Source: Ktedonobacteraceae bacterium
GTDB taxonomy: Bacteria > Chloroflexota > Ktedonobacteria > Ktedonobacterales > Ktedonobacteraceae
DNA: 64,000 nt
Assembly: GCA_035653615.1 (NCBI GenBank)
Contig: DASRBN010000004.1
Span: 124,001-188,000, forward strand
Direction of reading: 5' to 3'
A model generated the notes under the pieces. It did no database searches. It worked only from the letters and a program-made list of their open reading frames with translations, and was not told where the DNA came from. Position numbers and translations under genes: made by a program. Position 1 is the stretch's first letter. Every line of letters starts with the position of its first letter. Shown piece after piece: positions 51,306 through 59,848 of the stretch.

Positions 51306-51970
51306 CTTTGCACCTCGTGCTGCCGCCAGTGCGAGACGGCATCTTCAACAGCGGCGATGTAGCCAGCGACATCGTTGCCGTCGCTGGCGGGCGCATAGAC
51401 GGGGATGATCTGTTCGACGCTGGTCAGGTGCCAGGTACCAATGTAGAGGGTACGTATGAGGTGATACCAATCGGCATAGCCTTGCGCCCAACTGCTGTAG
51501 GCGCGATAGCCATCGATGCAGCGGTAGCCAGCACTACAGCGGATATTGCCGAGCGAATGGGTCAGGCGGGCGATGCCAGTCGTGCCAAAAGCACTTTCAT
51601 GCTGGAAAAAGGCCAGGGCGTAGGCATCATCGATGCTGTACTGCTGACTCAGGTCATACAAAGCCTGCCCGGTTCCCTGCGCTGGCGAATGGGCGGCTGC
51701 CAGGACCTGGTCGACGAACGCGGCTGCCAGGCTCGGTCCTCCGCGCACATCATGACCCTGGGCGGCTGCCAGGACACGCACATCTGGCTTGCTTCGGTGG
51801 TGTGTGGGCGTCGGCTGCGCAGGGAGCGGGGATGAAAACGGACGAAAGGGCGAGTTGGGATACACCATCAGGATCACACAGACGATGATCGCCAGGACAA
51901 TCACCAACCAGCCGAAAGGGGTGAAACACCCGCGGCGGCTCTGAGTTGGGGGGAGAGGTGTGTACTGCAT
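51302..51970 (-). CDS. Membrane-anchored glucosaminidase-like protein
   Basis: The 222-residue protein has one N-terminal transmembrane segment (about residues 18-38, GWLVIVLAIIVCVILMVYP), a Pro/Ala linker, and a C-terminal catalytic domain matching the mannosyl-glycoprotein endo-beta-N-acetylglucosaminidase fold (FlgJ, LytD group). The block DDAYALAFFQHESAFGTTG carries the catalytic Glu, and SLGNIRCSAGYRC and YRAYSSWAQGYADWYHLIR are typical. It should cut peptidoglycan outside the membrane, perhaps to make room for DNA transfer or as a lysis factor. AAAGGAG precedes ATG 51970; the longer frame to 52063 has no support. Confidence 0.78.
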   Translation of the reverse strand: MQYTPLPPTQSRRGCFTPFGWLVIVLAIIVCVILMVYPNSPFRPFSSPLPAQPTPTHHRSKPDVRVLAAAQGHDVRGGPSLAAAFVDQVLAAAHSPAQGTGQALYDLSQQYSIDDAYALAFFQHESAFGTTGIARLTHSLGNIRCSAGYRCIDGYRAYSSWAQGYADWYHLIRTLYIGTWHLTSVEQIIPVYAPASDGNDVAGYIAAVEDAVSHWRQHEVQR

Positions 51971-52104
51971 AGGGAAAACTCCTTTCGACAAGGAAATCCC
52001 ACCTGGTTCATGAGAACAGGTGGGAACAGTCGGCCCCTCACGAGGCATCCCTCTGAGGAACATCGATCAACCATGGCACCAGACGGTCCAACGCTGGTGC
52101 CATT

Positions 52105-53958
52105 TCATACACACGAAATGGTGTGCGATGACGCGAGGAACTGAAGGAACTGGGGATCGTTGCGGATCAGGCTCTCGACATAGCCACTGTAGCCGTCGTC
52201 CCCGCCTTTCAGCGTCCGCAGGTAGGCCACCACCTCCTGGCTCACTTTGATCTGCAGGCGCATTTTGTCCTTCCGTGGCCTGCCGCCTTTCTTGCTGGCC
52301 TGCTCCTGATGAGTGGGAAGGGCCTCCGCTTCAACGACGAGCGCAGGCTCCAGTGGGGTTGGTGCAGTAAACCCCTCCGGGGTTGATGTGGTTGGCTCAT
52401 CGGATGGCAGTGCCAGGTTGCTGATCAGTCGTCCGATGAAGTACATGGCTTGCTTGGCGCGGGTGAGCAAGACATACTCGGCGTTGCATTCCTGCTCGTA
52501 CTGCCAGGCGTTCTTGGCCAGCGGATGCGGGATTTTCTCCGGCAGCACGTAGACCACGTTGAACTCCAGGCCCTTGGCTTTGTGGATGGTTGAGAAGAGA
52601 ATGCACTGGCGTTCGTCTTCATCGCTAAAGAAGTCGCTGACATACCTCTCAAAGCCTTCAATGGTGACCGGTGTTTTCTGGCAGCGCGCCTGGGTGCAGT
52701 ACGCTTGGTGGAAGGCGATCACCGTCTCGATCTTGTCCAAGAAGGCGTCAATCGCCATCTCATTCTGCTCAGGTTTGGCTCCCAGGACTTCGAGCTGAGC
52801 CTCGCGGTAGGCTTCCAGCAGTTCCAGAAACGCGGCAAAGTGGAAGTGCCTGGATTTCTTCAAGCGTTCAAGCACATCCAGAATGCTCGCACCAATATCG
52901 CGCCCCCGGACTTTGGCCCGCTTTCCTTGCTGTAAGAGTTTCAAGCACAGACTGACCAGGGGCGCGGTACACCGCCCGATCACTGCGCAGCCACCCGGAT
53001 CAGGTTGCACACGCCGGAGGAAGTCATCCTGAGAAATGATACCAACAGTTCCACGCTCAGCCGCTGGCGCCGCTTGGATGTCCGGGTATATCTGCTGGGC
53101 CAATTGGATGGGCAACGACGGGCAGCGATAGCAGATGGAGAGGGGCAGCACCTGTGCCTGCGTGCGTTCGATGATATTCTGGATGCTGGCTGTATCAGCG
53201 CCACTGAAGCCGTAAATGGACTGCCTGCGATCTCCGACAAAGAGTAAGCGCCCCTGTGGACTCGTGCAAGCAAGGACCAGTTCCAACTGGGCGCGGTTCA
53301 AGTCCTGCGCCTCGTCGATAAAGAGGAAGTCGAACTGTGGCATGGGCAGGTGCAGTGCCGTCGGCAAGTACACCATATCGTTGAAGTCGATGAGGCGCTC
53401 ACGCTGGTATTGCTCGATGCCCTGCTCAATGATACTGCTCACGCCGCTCCAGATTGTCTCCCACAACAGGTCATGGCGAACACTGAGGGCGAGCACTTCG
53501 TCCAGGGCATAGTGCTCTGCCAGGCGGAGCAGGTTCTCTTCAGTGGGCTCAGTCAGCGTCAATTGCGTGAAATTGACCAGGGTGCGCAATTGCTTGACGG
53601 CCGTCGCCTCCGGGGTGTCTTTGAGCACCATTTCCAGATCAGGAAGACTCTGGAGGTACTTGCGGCACAGTTTGATATACTTGTGACGCTCAATACGTAC
53701 CTGGCCCAGGCAGCGTTTGCCCAGGCTATGGATAGTACTCGCTTGCATAGGTGAGCCACTGGCTTGCAGGCGATTGGCAATCTCGTCGGCAATCACCTTG
53801 TTGAAGGCGACAAAGCAAGCATTGCGGGTCTTGAGTCGTTTGGCTCCTTCAATCAAGGTCGTCGTTTTGCCCGAGCCGGCGACGGCATCAACCAGGGCGT
53901 TGCCGGCTCCCTGTTCGATCCAGGCGTAAATGGCTTGCTGATACGGACTGGGTAGCAT
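52105..53958 (-). CDS. UvrD/Rep-type superfamily 1 DNA helicase
   Basis: This 617-residue ATP-dependent DNA helicase has Walker A AVAGSGKTTTL (residues 25-35), motif II LFIDEAQDLNRAQ, motif III FVGDRRQSIYGFSGADT, motif IV-V region SICYRCPSLPIQLA, and STIHKAKGLEFNVVYV (motif V). The C-terminal 60 residues are basic and repetitive (KGGRPRKDKMRLQIKVSQEV), a likely DNA-binding tail. ATG 53958 has AAGGGAGG at 6 bp, better than the neighbouring ATG 53964. It may assist replication of the element together with the primase-helicase. The next gene, a small zinc-finger protein, is read in the same direction. Confidence 0.9.
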   Translation of the reverse strand: MLPSPYQQAIYAWIEQGAGNALVDAVAGSGKTTTLIEGAKRLKTRNACFVAFNKVIADEIANRLQASGSPMQASTIHSLGKRCLGQVRIERHKYIKLCRKYLQSLPDLEMVLKDTPEATAVKQLRTLVNFTQLTLTEPTEENLLRLAEHYALDEVLALSVRHDLLWETIWSGVSSIIEQGIEQYQRERLIDFNDMVYLPTALHLPMPQFDFLFIDEAQDLNRAQLELVLACTSPQGRLLFVGDRRQSIYGFSGADTASIQNIIERTQAQVLPLSICYRCPSLPIQLAQQIYPDIQAAPAAERGTVGIISQDDFLRRVQPDPGGCAVIGRCTAPLVSLCLKLLQQGKRAKVRGRDIGASILDVLERLKKSRHFHFAAFLELLEAYREAQLEVLGAKPEQNEMAIDAFLDKIETVIAFHQAYCTQARCQKTPVTIEGFERYVSDFFSDEDERQCILFSTIHKAKGLEFNVVYVLPEKIPHPLAKNAWQYEQECNAEYVLLTRAKQAMYFIGRLISNLALPSDEPTTSTPEGFTAPTPLEPALVVEAEALPTHQEQASKKGGRPRKDKMRLQIKVSQEVVAYLRTLKGGDDGYSGYVESLIRNDPQFLQFLASSHTISCV

Positions 53959-54028
53959 GAGCATCCTCCCTTTCCTACCCACAAAACCGCCCCCGGAAGC
54001 ACTTCCGGGGGCTGGAAACACAAGCATT

Positions 54029-54256
54029 TCAAGAGAGCGATCTTTCCCTTCCTGCTTGTGAAGACCAGGGGGGAATCTTGCCGCGTGATGGGGCACTCCA
54101 CCAGCCCCTACCATTGCGCGTCATGCCTTTCGCACGCATCTCCTCTTCGGTCAGGCAACGCCTGGTAGAGCGCTCATAGCTTCCGCTACGATGCAGGTCA
54201 AACGCGGTGATGCTGGTAAAGGTGTGCTGGCAAGCCCGACAGTGTGAGATGGCCAT
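54029..54256 (-). CDS. FDXHR-type zinc-finger protein
   Basis: This small phage-style zinc finger of 75 residues reads HCRACQHTFTSITAFDLHRSG, RRCLTEEEMRAKGM and NGRGWW. C-x2-C...H-x-x...C with the FD-x-HR signature defines the family. Such proteins occur in phages and mobile elements, with unknown function. It sits between the helicase and the TnpB remnant. The ribosome site is weak (GAAAG). Confidence 0.72.
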   Translation of the reverse strand: MAISHCRACQHTFTSITAFDLHRSGSYERSTRRCLTEEEMRAKGMTRNGRGWWSAPSRGKIPPWSSQAGRERSLS

Positions 54257-54271
54257 AACGTATCTGCTTTC

Positions 54272-54690
54272 TTAAATGTAATCAAACGTAATCACATTGT
54301 CCGTTGCGGTGAAAACATCCGCACACCGTATGGATATCCGATCCATATGTGGCCCTGGCCGGGCAAGATACCGCTTGAGGATATTCATCGCGCTATTCTC
54401 GTCACGGTCTATCACGAAGCGACATTCAGGGTTACTACAGCGATATGTGCGTTTCCAGAGTGGCATAGTTTGCTTGTGTCCGCATGCGCAACACATCTTG
54501 CTTGTATCCCTCTCATCTAAGATCACCAGTTCTTTCCCGTAGAGCACGCATTTGTACGCCAATGTTTGTTACGCTCACGATGCTCTTTCATGACCATTTG
54601 CCTTTGGGAAAGATCACCAACCACAACGGTTCTTTCAACCAGTTTGTGGGCGATCAGATGACTCGCCTTGTGCAGCGAGTCCTGCTGCTT
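54272..54690 (-). pseudogene. Remnant of an IS200/IS605-family TnpB gene
   Basis: The C-terminal part at 54562-54272 encodes DERDTSKMCCACGHKQTM (zinc ribbon), YRCSNPECRFVIDRDENSAMN (last RuvC motif) and a tail. Further upstream, 54690-54570 encodes RNKQQDSLHKASHLIAHKL, then VERTVVVGDLSQRQMVMKEH, which belongs earlier in the protein. The two parts are joined out of frame with a piece missing, and the N-terminal half is absent. There is no tnpA. Confidence 0.78.
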
Positions 54691-54700
54691 GTTGCGCTTG

Positions 54701-54813
54701 TACCTGGCTTTGCCAGAAACCCTTTGACTCCTCCGGTCGTTCGATCACGAAAGGTTGTTCTTCTCCAAGAGCGTTTTTGACCTGCGGGGGTGAGATGCTG
54801 ACGGGTTGTGAGC
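54701..54813. repeat. Direct repeat, copy A (about 113 bp)
   Basis: The block starting TACCTGGCTTTGCCAGAAAC is repeated at 60770-60882 with only a few differences in about 105 bp, followed by a weaker match. Copy A adjoins the TnpB remnant, so both copies probably derive from ends or tails of related IS605-type elements. They are in the same orientation and enclose about 6 kb of the element. Confidence 0.75.
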
Positions 54814-55076
54814 GAAAAAGGTAGGAAGATACTTGCCCTCCAACATGCCCAACCCCCACAAGCAACGATTGGGAAGTACTCAGGATTCGGCCTGCCTGTG
54901 GGAACCGCTCCCTCGGCAAGGACACGAAACATCATCACAGACGGGGTGAGCATCGGTATGGATGATGGGGTCCTGCATCGGGATGATGATTCCCCTCGGA
55001 AACGACAAGGATGCTGCTCTTTTTTTCTTGAGGAACGTCGGCTTTTGCCGATAGTCATGGTTTTTGTGGGAACGCA
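54814..55076. other. Intergenic region with possible degraded tail of a TnpB gene
   Basis: The frames here are open in several directions but look like decayed sequence. The leftward frame next to copy A reads like the C-terminal tail of a TnpB protein. I see no intact gene and no clear promoter. Confidence 0.35.
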
Positions 55077-55286
55077 TCACCCCTTTTTCTCCTTTCGATA
55101 CCAATAGAGGTGTAAAACGCACATGGCCAGGGTGAAGACCGCAAGCAGTGGCAGTAAACAAGGGAGGGTGCCTCTGAATGTGGCCAGGTGGGAATCATGA
55201 AGCGCCCACCAGGTGAGGCCGAACATCAACGCCGCTGCCTCGGCCAACATACACGTCAGCGTCCCAATCAGCTTGAGCAGACGCAT
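55077..55286 (-). CDS. Small two-helix membrane protein
   Basis: The protein has 69 residues with two predicted transmembrane helices (LIGTLTCMLAEAAALMFGLTW and GTLPCLLPLLAVFTLAMCVLHL), a short basic cytoplasmic tail and no signal peptide. AAAGGAG stands 7 bp before the ATG. It begins the sequence of small leftward ORFs that follows the 55300 and 55542 genes. Function unknown. Confidence 0.6.
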   Translation of the reverse strand: MRLLKLIGTLTCMLAEAAALMFGLTWWALHDSHLATFRGTLPCLLPLLAVFTLAMCVLHLYWYRKEKKG

Positions 55287-55299
55287 GTCTTGCTCCTTT

Positions 55300-55545
55300 C
55301 TATCTGTGAGATGAAGAGTTGCGAGTAAACTGAAAGTCTTTCATACGACGCCCACTGCGGATCATGTAAGCGGACTGCGTGGCCGGGTCGTTGATCACAC
55401 GCTTCCACTCCTCGACCGGTGGCTGCTCGCGCCACATGATGGGCGTCGTGAACGATGGGGGATGATGCTGTGAGCCACGATACACATGAATGCGATAGCC
55501 CCGGACGCGCCGGCCCCGTTGGGAAGTCTGTTGCGCCTGTCTCAT
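55300..55545 (-). CDS. Small basic hypothetical protein
   Basis: This 81-residue Arg/Gln-rich protein has a short central part YRIHVYRGSQHHPPSFTTPIMW, and WKRVINDPATQSAYMIRSGRRMK afterwards. It overlaps the upstream gene by 4 bp (ATGA), so it is translated together with it. It could bind nucleic acid. No family recognised. Confidence 0.5.
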   Translation of the reverse strand: MRQAQQTSQRGRRVRGYRIHVYRGSQHHPPSFTTPIMWREQPPVEEWKRVINDPATQSAYMIRSGRRMKDFQFTRNSSSHR

Positions 55546-56273
55546 GCCGCTAGCACCTCCTGCATGGGGTAGGCAATCTGCAAGCGCCAGCCGACCAGCC
55601 GCCGGTCAACGTAGACCGCGCTAGCACTGACCAGGGACTGATGCCACTGCCGCTGCACCTCGATGACCTTTTCCAACAGCACATCCAGCTTGTGAAACAC
55701 CTGCCGGGTGTGGACGAGTTGACGGCGTACCATCGCCAGGGCAGCACGCAGCCACACCAGGCGCATCCAGCGCTGCAAGCGAGAGGTGGGAGCGTTCCGT
55801 GGTGGCTCTGGCCCGTCTGCAACGACCTCGTTGACGGTCTCACACGCAAGGAAGAGTTCGGGGAGAGGAAGGAGCGTCACGGCCTGGCGTCCCTGCTCGT
55901 GGGTTTCGCCCGTCTCACCTGGTTCAACGGGATCAGGGACCGAGGAATCGTCAGCGGGCCAGGGAGAGATGCCCGCTTCTAGGCGTTCGCGCACGTCACA
56001 GGTGGGCAGATTCTGCAAGGTCCGGTCCCAAGGCAGCGCGTGTGCGAGCTGCCCCGTGTTGACCCAGACCGTAAACACGCGCCTGAACGCAGTTCGATCA
56101 TGCAAGCGATGAGGCAGCGCAGCCACCTCAATCAGGCACGCCTCCTGGTCATCGCCAAAAGAAGTGATCCGCAGGTGACACAGACCGGCGGCGCTGGCGT
56201 AGGGGTGCAGGTCCGGTGGCAGAATAGTAGCGGCCAGCGCGACATAGGTGGTGTCAGTAGAAGACAAATCCAT
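55542..56273 (-). CDS. Hypothetical element protein (first gene of the leftward array)
   Basis: The 243-residue soluble protein has a beta-rich N-terminal half with a conserved-looking SFGDDQEACLIEVAALPHRLHDR. A C-terminal helical domain contains RWMRLVWLRAALAMVRRQLVHTRQVFHKLDVLLEKV. I recognise no family. It is the first gene downstream of the divergent control region, so it may have an early function. ATG 56273 has GGAGGG 8 bp upstream. Confidence 0.55.
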   Translation of the reverse strand: MDLSSTDTTYVALAATILPPDLHPYASAAGLCHLRITSFGDDQEACLIEVAALPHRLHDRTAFRRVFTVWVNTGQLAHALPWDRTLQNLPTCDVRERLEAGISPWPADDSSVPDPVEPGETGETHEQGRQAVTLLPLPELFLACETVNEVVADGPEPPRNAPTSRLQRWMRLVWLRAALAMVRRQLVHTRQVFHKLDVLLEKVIEVQRQWHQSLVSASAVYVDRRLVGWRLQIAYPMQEVLAA

Positions 56274-56566
56274 CAGAGCAGCCCTCCTTGCACCCAACGG
56301 TGCAATGTCCGAGCCGCCGTGCTATAATACAGGCAGACTCAGGACAGAATGGGCAAGGGTTCTGGCGTTGCCTGAGAAACTACACCAGTTCCCTTGCAAA
56401 AGAACTTCTGAGTCGAAAGAGCCGAAGAGTTGCCGCTCTTTGGCTCTCTTCAATCAGTTACGCACTACGAAAACCATCTTCCGCTTGTGAACCGCCCGAA
56501 GTTGCCGCCCCAAACCGTTCACAGTGCAATTATGACTCACTTTTCCCTGATTTAGAACAGCTTTGG

Positions 56567-56606
56567 CACTGCTTCAACACGTCTTGACACTGCTTTCACA
56601 CTGCTT
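56567..56606. repeat. Three CACTGCTT direct repeats (iteron-like)
   Basis: CACTGCTT occurs at 56567-56574, 56588-56595 and 56599-56606, spaced 21 and 11 bp apart (start to start), about two helical turns and one. This looks like an array of protein-binding sites, such as iterons or operators. Prediction by pattern only. Confidence 0.5.
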
Positions 56607-56672
56607 TAGGGATGACGAATAATATCTTTTTGACCAATTCTATACGTAACTGTACGCAATTGTACGATTTCC

Positions 56673-56702
56673 TTGACTATAGTATAGTCGATACTGTATG
56701 AT
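56673..56702 (+). promoter_or_regulatory. Promoter with embedded palindromic operator
   Basis: TTGACT (56673-56678) and TATGAT (56697-56702) are spaced 18 bp. The spacer contains the perfect palindrome GACTATAGTATAGTC (56675-56689), so a dimeric repressor bound there would block transcription. The small HTH gene that starts at 56736 is the obvious candidate for such a repressor. Confidence 0.6.
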
Positions 56703-56735
56703 TTTGTCAAGCACTGTACGATGGAGTTTGAAATA

Positions 56736-56966
56736 ATGCCAATTGATATCGATAACGAGACCTACTATTCGGTAAATGAGGCTCTTGCATTTCTCGGGAT
56801 CGCTAGGGATACACTCTATAGGCGCATTGATGAGGGGAAGTTGCGAAAATACAGACATGGAGCAAAAAACCGTGTCTATTTTCGTTTGGCTGACTTGAAA
56901 GCTTTAAAGGAGTTACACCCCGTCGAGAGAGAACGTGAGGAGGAGTCGGATACACGTGCAACCTAG
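56736..56966 (+). CDS. Small HTH (excisionase/MerR-like) regulator
   Basis: This 76-residue HTH_17-type protein reads YYSVNEALAFLGIARDTLYRRIDEGKLRKYRHGAKNRVYFRLADLKALKEL, with the HTH at residues 12-40 and wing residues following, and an acidic tail. I chose ATG 56736 because TGGAG lies 9 bp upstream; an in-frame ATG at 56721 is less likely. It is read rightward from the palindrome-bearing promoter, so it may autoregulate and control the divergent array. It is the counterpart of the leftward HTH protein at 45236. Confidence 0.8.
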   Translation: MPIDIDNETYYSVNEALAFLGIARDTLYRRIDEGKLRKYRHGAKNRVYFRLADLKALKELHPVEREREEESDTRAT

Positions 56967-57267
56967 CAGCATCGCAGCAAGGGCGTTTGCCTCAGACGAT
57001 GCTCGAACACATTTCCCAGTTGTGGCGTGAAGAGTTTTGTGTCAATGTACGCACAAGTATCGGTGAAGAGGAAGAAGGATAACATCATCAGTTAGAGCGC
57101 ACAAAGGAACGGCCCTTCTATCCCCATGTCTGAAGTCAGGAGTTTTACGGGCCGGTTTGGTAAAAATTGAAGGATTTCCATTTCTCTAGTACAATGCAAG
57201 AATAGCAACGTGTTTCTCGTGTAATCTGTGCTTGATGTAGGTCCCTGCGGGGAGAATGGAGCCAGAG
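56967..57267. other. Gap with short unlikely frames and XRE promoter
   Basis: This stretch has no supported gene. A 27-codon frame at 56999-57083 lacks a ribosome site. The XRE promoter lies at 57167-57195. Confidence 0.4.
57167..57195 (+). promoter_or_regulatory. Promoter of the XRE-TPR/methyltransferase/SDR unit
   Basis: TTGAAG at 57167-57172 and TACAAT at 57190-57195 have a 17-bp spacer. The leader to the start codon is about 66 nt. Confidence 0.62.
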
Positions 57268-58836
57268 ATGGCCTCGCGCCAAAAGCCAAAAGCTCATCCA
57301 AACACACGCCTTCGTCACCAACGAGAGCAGCAGAATCTGACGCTGCAGGAGATCGCAGACAAACTCTATGACATGTGTATCCAGGAGGGCCGTGAGAGTG
57401 GGATCAGCGCGGACACCGTTGGAAGATGGGAGCGCGGCGTTAGCAAACCCGAAGCTCATTATCGAGCAAAACTTTGCAAACTCTTCGGCAAAAGTGCTGC
57501 TGAACTTGGTTTGATCGAGCAACCAGTTCCCTGCCCTGAGACGAGCCTGGTTCCTTTTCCCTCCTCTCTTTTTGACGGAGCGTGTTATAATGGAACGTAC
57601 CCTCCAAAGAGTACAGCATCACTTTCTCAGAGAGGAGGAACCCCAGCAGTCATCCAGGAAGTTCCAGCGGTATTGCTTCGCTCTCATCCAGCAGTTGATC
57701 TCGTCATGCACGCGACGGATGCCACACCAGAAGAGCGACTCGGAGCATTGCTCGCCTTGGAAGCCAATGATCTGACCGCTTTTTTCGATGAAGGATGGGC
57801 AGTGGACGAACTTTTGGAATCATTGCGGATCGTACTGCACGGGGTACGGGCTATGCCTAAAATTTCACGACGCAAATTGCTCCAACTCGGAGCTGCCGCT
57901 GTCATAAGCGGCATTCCTATTCCTGAAGGGCGGCACACTTCAGAAGAGGACCGGGCCAAACTCCACCAGGCGCTAGGGGAGAGCATCGCAGCTGGATGGA
58001 AGATTTTCCATACCGCAGGAAATGCGCAGGTCTTAGCAGTTAGCCACGCACAATTGTATCTGGTACAGCAAAACCATTCATTGCTCTACCGAAGTGCGCA
58101 ACCTTTGTTCTATTCTGGTGTCTATCGGCTGATGGGGGCTGCGCTCTATTTCCAGGGAAGATACACTGAAGCCCACCAAGCACACGAAAAAGCCTATATT
58201 GCTGCCTTGGAAGGTGCTGATCCTTGGAATATGGCCCAGAGTCGAAGCTGGCAGGCATATGTATTGAGAGAATGCGAGAACTATCCTGAAGCGTTACAGA
58301 TGGCAGATGCTGCACTAAGACTAATCTCACACCATCATGATACTGAAAGTATTCGGCTTCGAGCGCGCCTTCTTGCCTTCTCAGCTGAAAATGCCGCGCT
58401 CTTAGGTGAAAAAGGAGAGGTACAAGCAAGACTTGATGCCTCAGAAAGACTACTTGAGTACCTTCCGGGCTACCATGAAGAGTTTGACCAGGTAAGCTGG
58501 TTGCAACAAGCAGGAACCTGTGCCTTGAATCTCAAAGAATACGATGTGGCAGTAACACGGCTGCAACAAGCATTCAATGAGCTTCCGCCCCAATGGATAT
58601 TGCGCGTTGTTTCCACCGCTATTCCCTTGGCAAGAGCTTTGATACAGCAGGGGGAGCTCAATCGTGCTTTTGCTCTTGCCAAAAAAACGTTACCAATTGT
58701 CAGGATTTCGCAGTCTCCGACGCTTATACAGGAATTTGCCAACTACTTGCAGACAGAATTGCTTGCTAGTTTCTGCCACGACAGGTCCTGTCAAGCATTT
58801 GTTGCGGAGGCACAGCAGCAACTCGCTATTGCCTAG
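57268..58836 (+). CDS. XRE-family regulator with TPR domain
   Basis: The 522-residue protein starts with a helix-turn-helix: NTRLRHQREQQNLTLQEIADKL then ISADTVGRWERGVSKPEAHYRAKLCKLF (about residues 10-75). The remaining 430 residues are helical, and repeats like YFQGRYTEAHQAHEKAYIAAL, YPEALQMADAALRLI and YDVAVTRLQQAFNELP are TPR-like. Such regulators in Gram-positives often answer to a peptide or small ligand. ATG 57268 has ATGGAG 6 bp upstream; ATG 57256 is the alternative. It is followed 21 bp later by a methyltransferase and 10-19 bp after that by an SDR, so they look like one operon. Confidence 0.85.
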   Translation: MASRQKPKAHPNTRLRHQREQQNLTLQEIADKLYDMCIQEGRESGISADTVGRWERGVSKPEAHYRAKLCKLFGKSAAELGLIEQPVPCPETSLVPFPSSLFDGACYNGTYPPKSTASLSQRGGTPAVIQEVPAVLLRSHPAVDLVMHATDATPEERLGALLALEANDLTAFFDEGWAVDELLESLRIVLHGVRAMPKISRRKLLQLGAAAVISGIPIPEGRHTSEEDRAKLHQALGESIAAGWKIFHTAGNAQVLAVSHAQLYLVQQNHSLLYRSAQPLFYSGVYRLMGAALYFQGRYTEAHQAHEKAYIAALEGADPWNMAQSRSWQAYVLRECENYPEALQMADAALRLISHHHDTESIRLRARLLAFSAENAALLGEKGEVQARLDASERLLEYLPGYHEEFDQVSWLQQAGTCALNLKEYDVAVTRLQQAFNELPPQWILRVVSTAIPLARALIQQGELNRAFALAKKTLPIVRISQSPTLIQEFANYLQTELLASFCHDRSCQAFVAEAQQQLAIA

Positions 58837-58857
58837 TTACTAGGAGCGGAGGCTCGG

Positions 58858-59829
58858 TTGGATTATCGTTTGAGGCCAGCATTAAGCAAACAAGAAGCCA
58901 TCCGTGTGGGCAAGTTGATCGTATTGGCTCAGCATGATCAACTTGCCCTGAAGTATCAGGAACAGCGCTTTCATACAAAGGGCTATCGAGTAAGGGAAAC
59001 GCCGCACTTTGTGTTCTGTCAGAAGCAGTCTCCTCATCAAACAGTATTGATGCACACATTTGGGCAAGCAGATATTGATGCAGACCTCATCTGCTTCATT
59101 GAAAAGGAGCTAGACTCATTTGGTTTCATTTCATCTGCCAAGGATTTTGGGGCTGTTCTCTTTGCCATTCTAGCTTCTACATTTCCATCGCCACGCAATC
59201 AGCGCATCATTTGGCAGCGGTTCTGCTTCAATACGCTAGTCAAGCTGCGTGAACAAATTGCTCATCCTCTTTCCACACCTCCAGAGGTTTCCTATATTGC
59301 CCCTTTTGCGACGATCTATCGGCGTATCTTTGACCTCTGCATCGGGCAGAGCCTCCTTGACATCGGATGCAGCTTTGGCTTTTTACCGATCCTAATGAAC
59401 GAGCGTTTCCCCAATATGCAAACAATCATGGGCTGCGATAACAACCCTGATGCGCTCAATTTTTCCATGGATACAGCAGAGGTTGCTAGCGTGCGCCACG
59501 TCACATTTAAGTTACAAGATGTGCTGGATGCGACTATTCTTAGCCTGGGAACCTTCGACACGGTAACAGCTATTCATCTGCTGGAACATCTTCCAGAAGT
59601 TCAACTTGCTCAAGCATTTGAACATCTCTTGAAGCTGACACGCCACCGCTTGATAGTCGCAGTACCTTACGAACAGCAGGTTACAACGGTATATGGGCAC
59701 GAACAGCTATTTTCACGGGAAAAACTAGAAAAGTGGGGAAAGTGGAGCATTGAGACGCTTAAGAGTCCTGTAACATATTGGTGTGAGGACGTTGCAGGTG
59801 GATTGCTCATTGTAGATCGCCTGTCATAA
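58858..59829 (+). CDS. SAM-dependent methyltransferase
   Basis: The 323-residue protein has a class I methyltransferase core in its C-terminal half. SAM motif I is LLDIGCSFGFLPIL, followed by MGCDNNPDALNFS (motif II, acidic). The HLLEHLPE block and LIVAVPYEQQ are typical of motif post-II and III. The N-terminal half (about 140 residues) is of unknown fold. It begins with a TTG codon behind GCGGAGG at 5 bp, a rare but plausible start. It lies between the regulator and the SDR. The substrate cannot be told. Confidence 0.8.
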   Translation: MDYRLRPALSKQEAIRVGKLIVLAQHDQLALKYQEQRFHTKGYRVRETPHFVFCQKQSPHQTVLMHTFGQADIDADLICFIEKELDSFGFISSAKDFGAVLFAILASTFPSPRNQRIIWQRFCFNTLVKLREQIAHPLSTPPEVSYIAPFATIYRRIFDLCIGQSLLDIGCSFGFLPILMNERFPNMQTIMGCDNNPDALNFSMDTAEVASVRHVTFKLQDVLDATILSLGTFDTVTAIHLLEHLPEVQLAQAFEHLLKLTRHRLIVAVPYEQQVTTVYGHEQLFSREKLEKWGKWSIETLKSPVTYWCEDVAGGLLIVDRLS

Positions 59830-59848
59830 CTAGAAGCGAGTGTCCGCT

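Larger units (their letters stand above)
56274..56735. promoter_or_regulatory. Divergent control region of the element
   Basis: This gap of about 460 bp separates the leftward array from the rightward regulator genes. It holds the promoter at 56673-56702, a perfect 15-base palindrome in its spacer, three CACTGCTT direct repeats at 56567-56606, and repeated TGTACG words (56651-56667 and near 56715). A leftward -10-like TATTAT (complement) is visible near 56330. It could be the operator/replication origin region. Confidence 0.55.
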
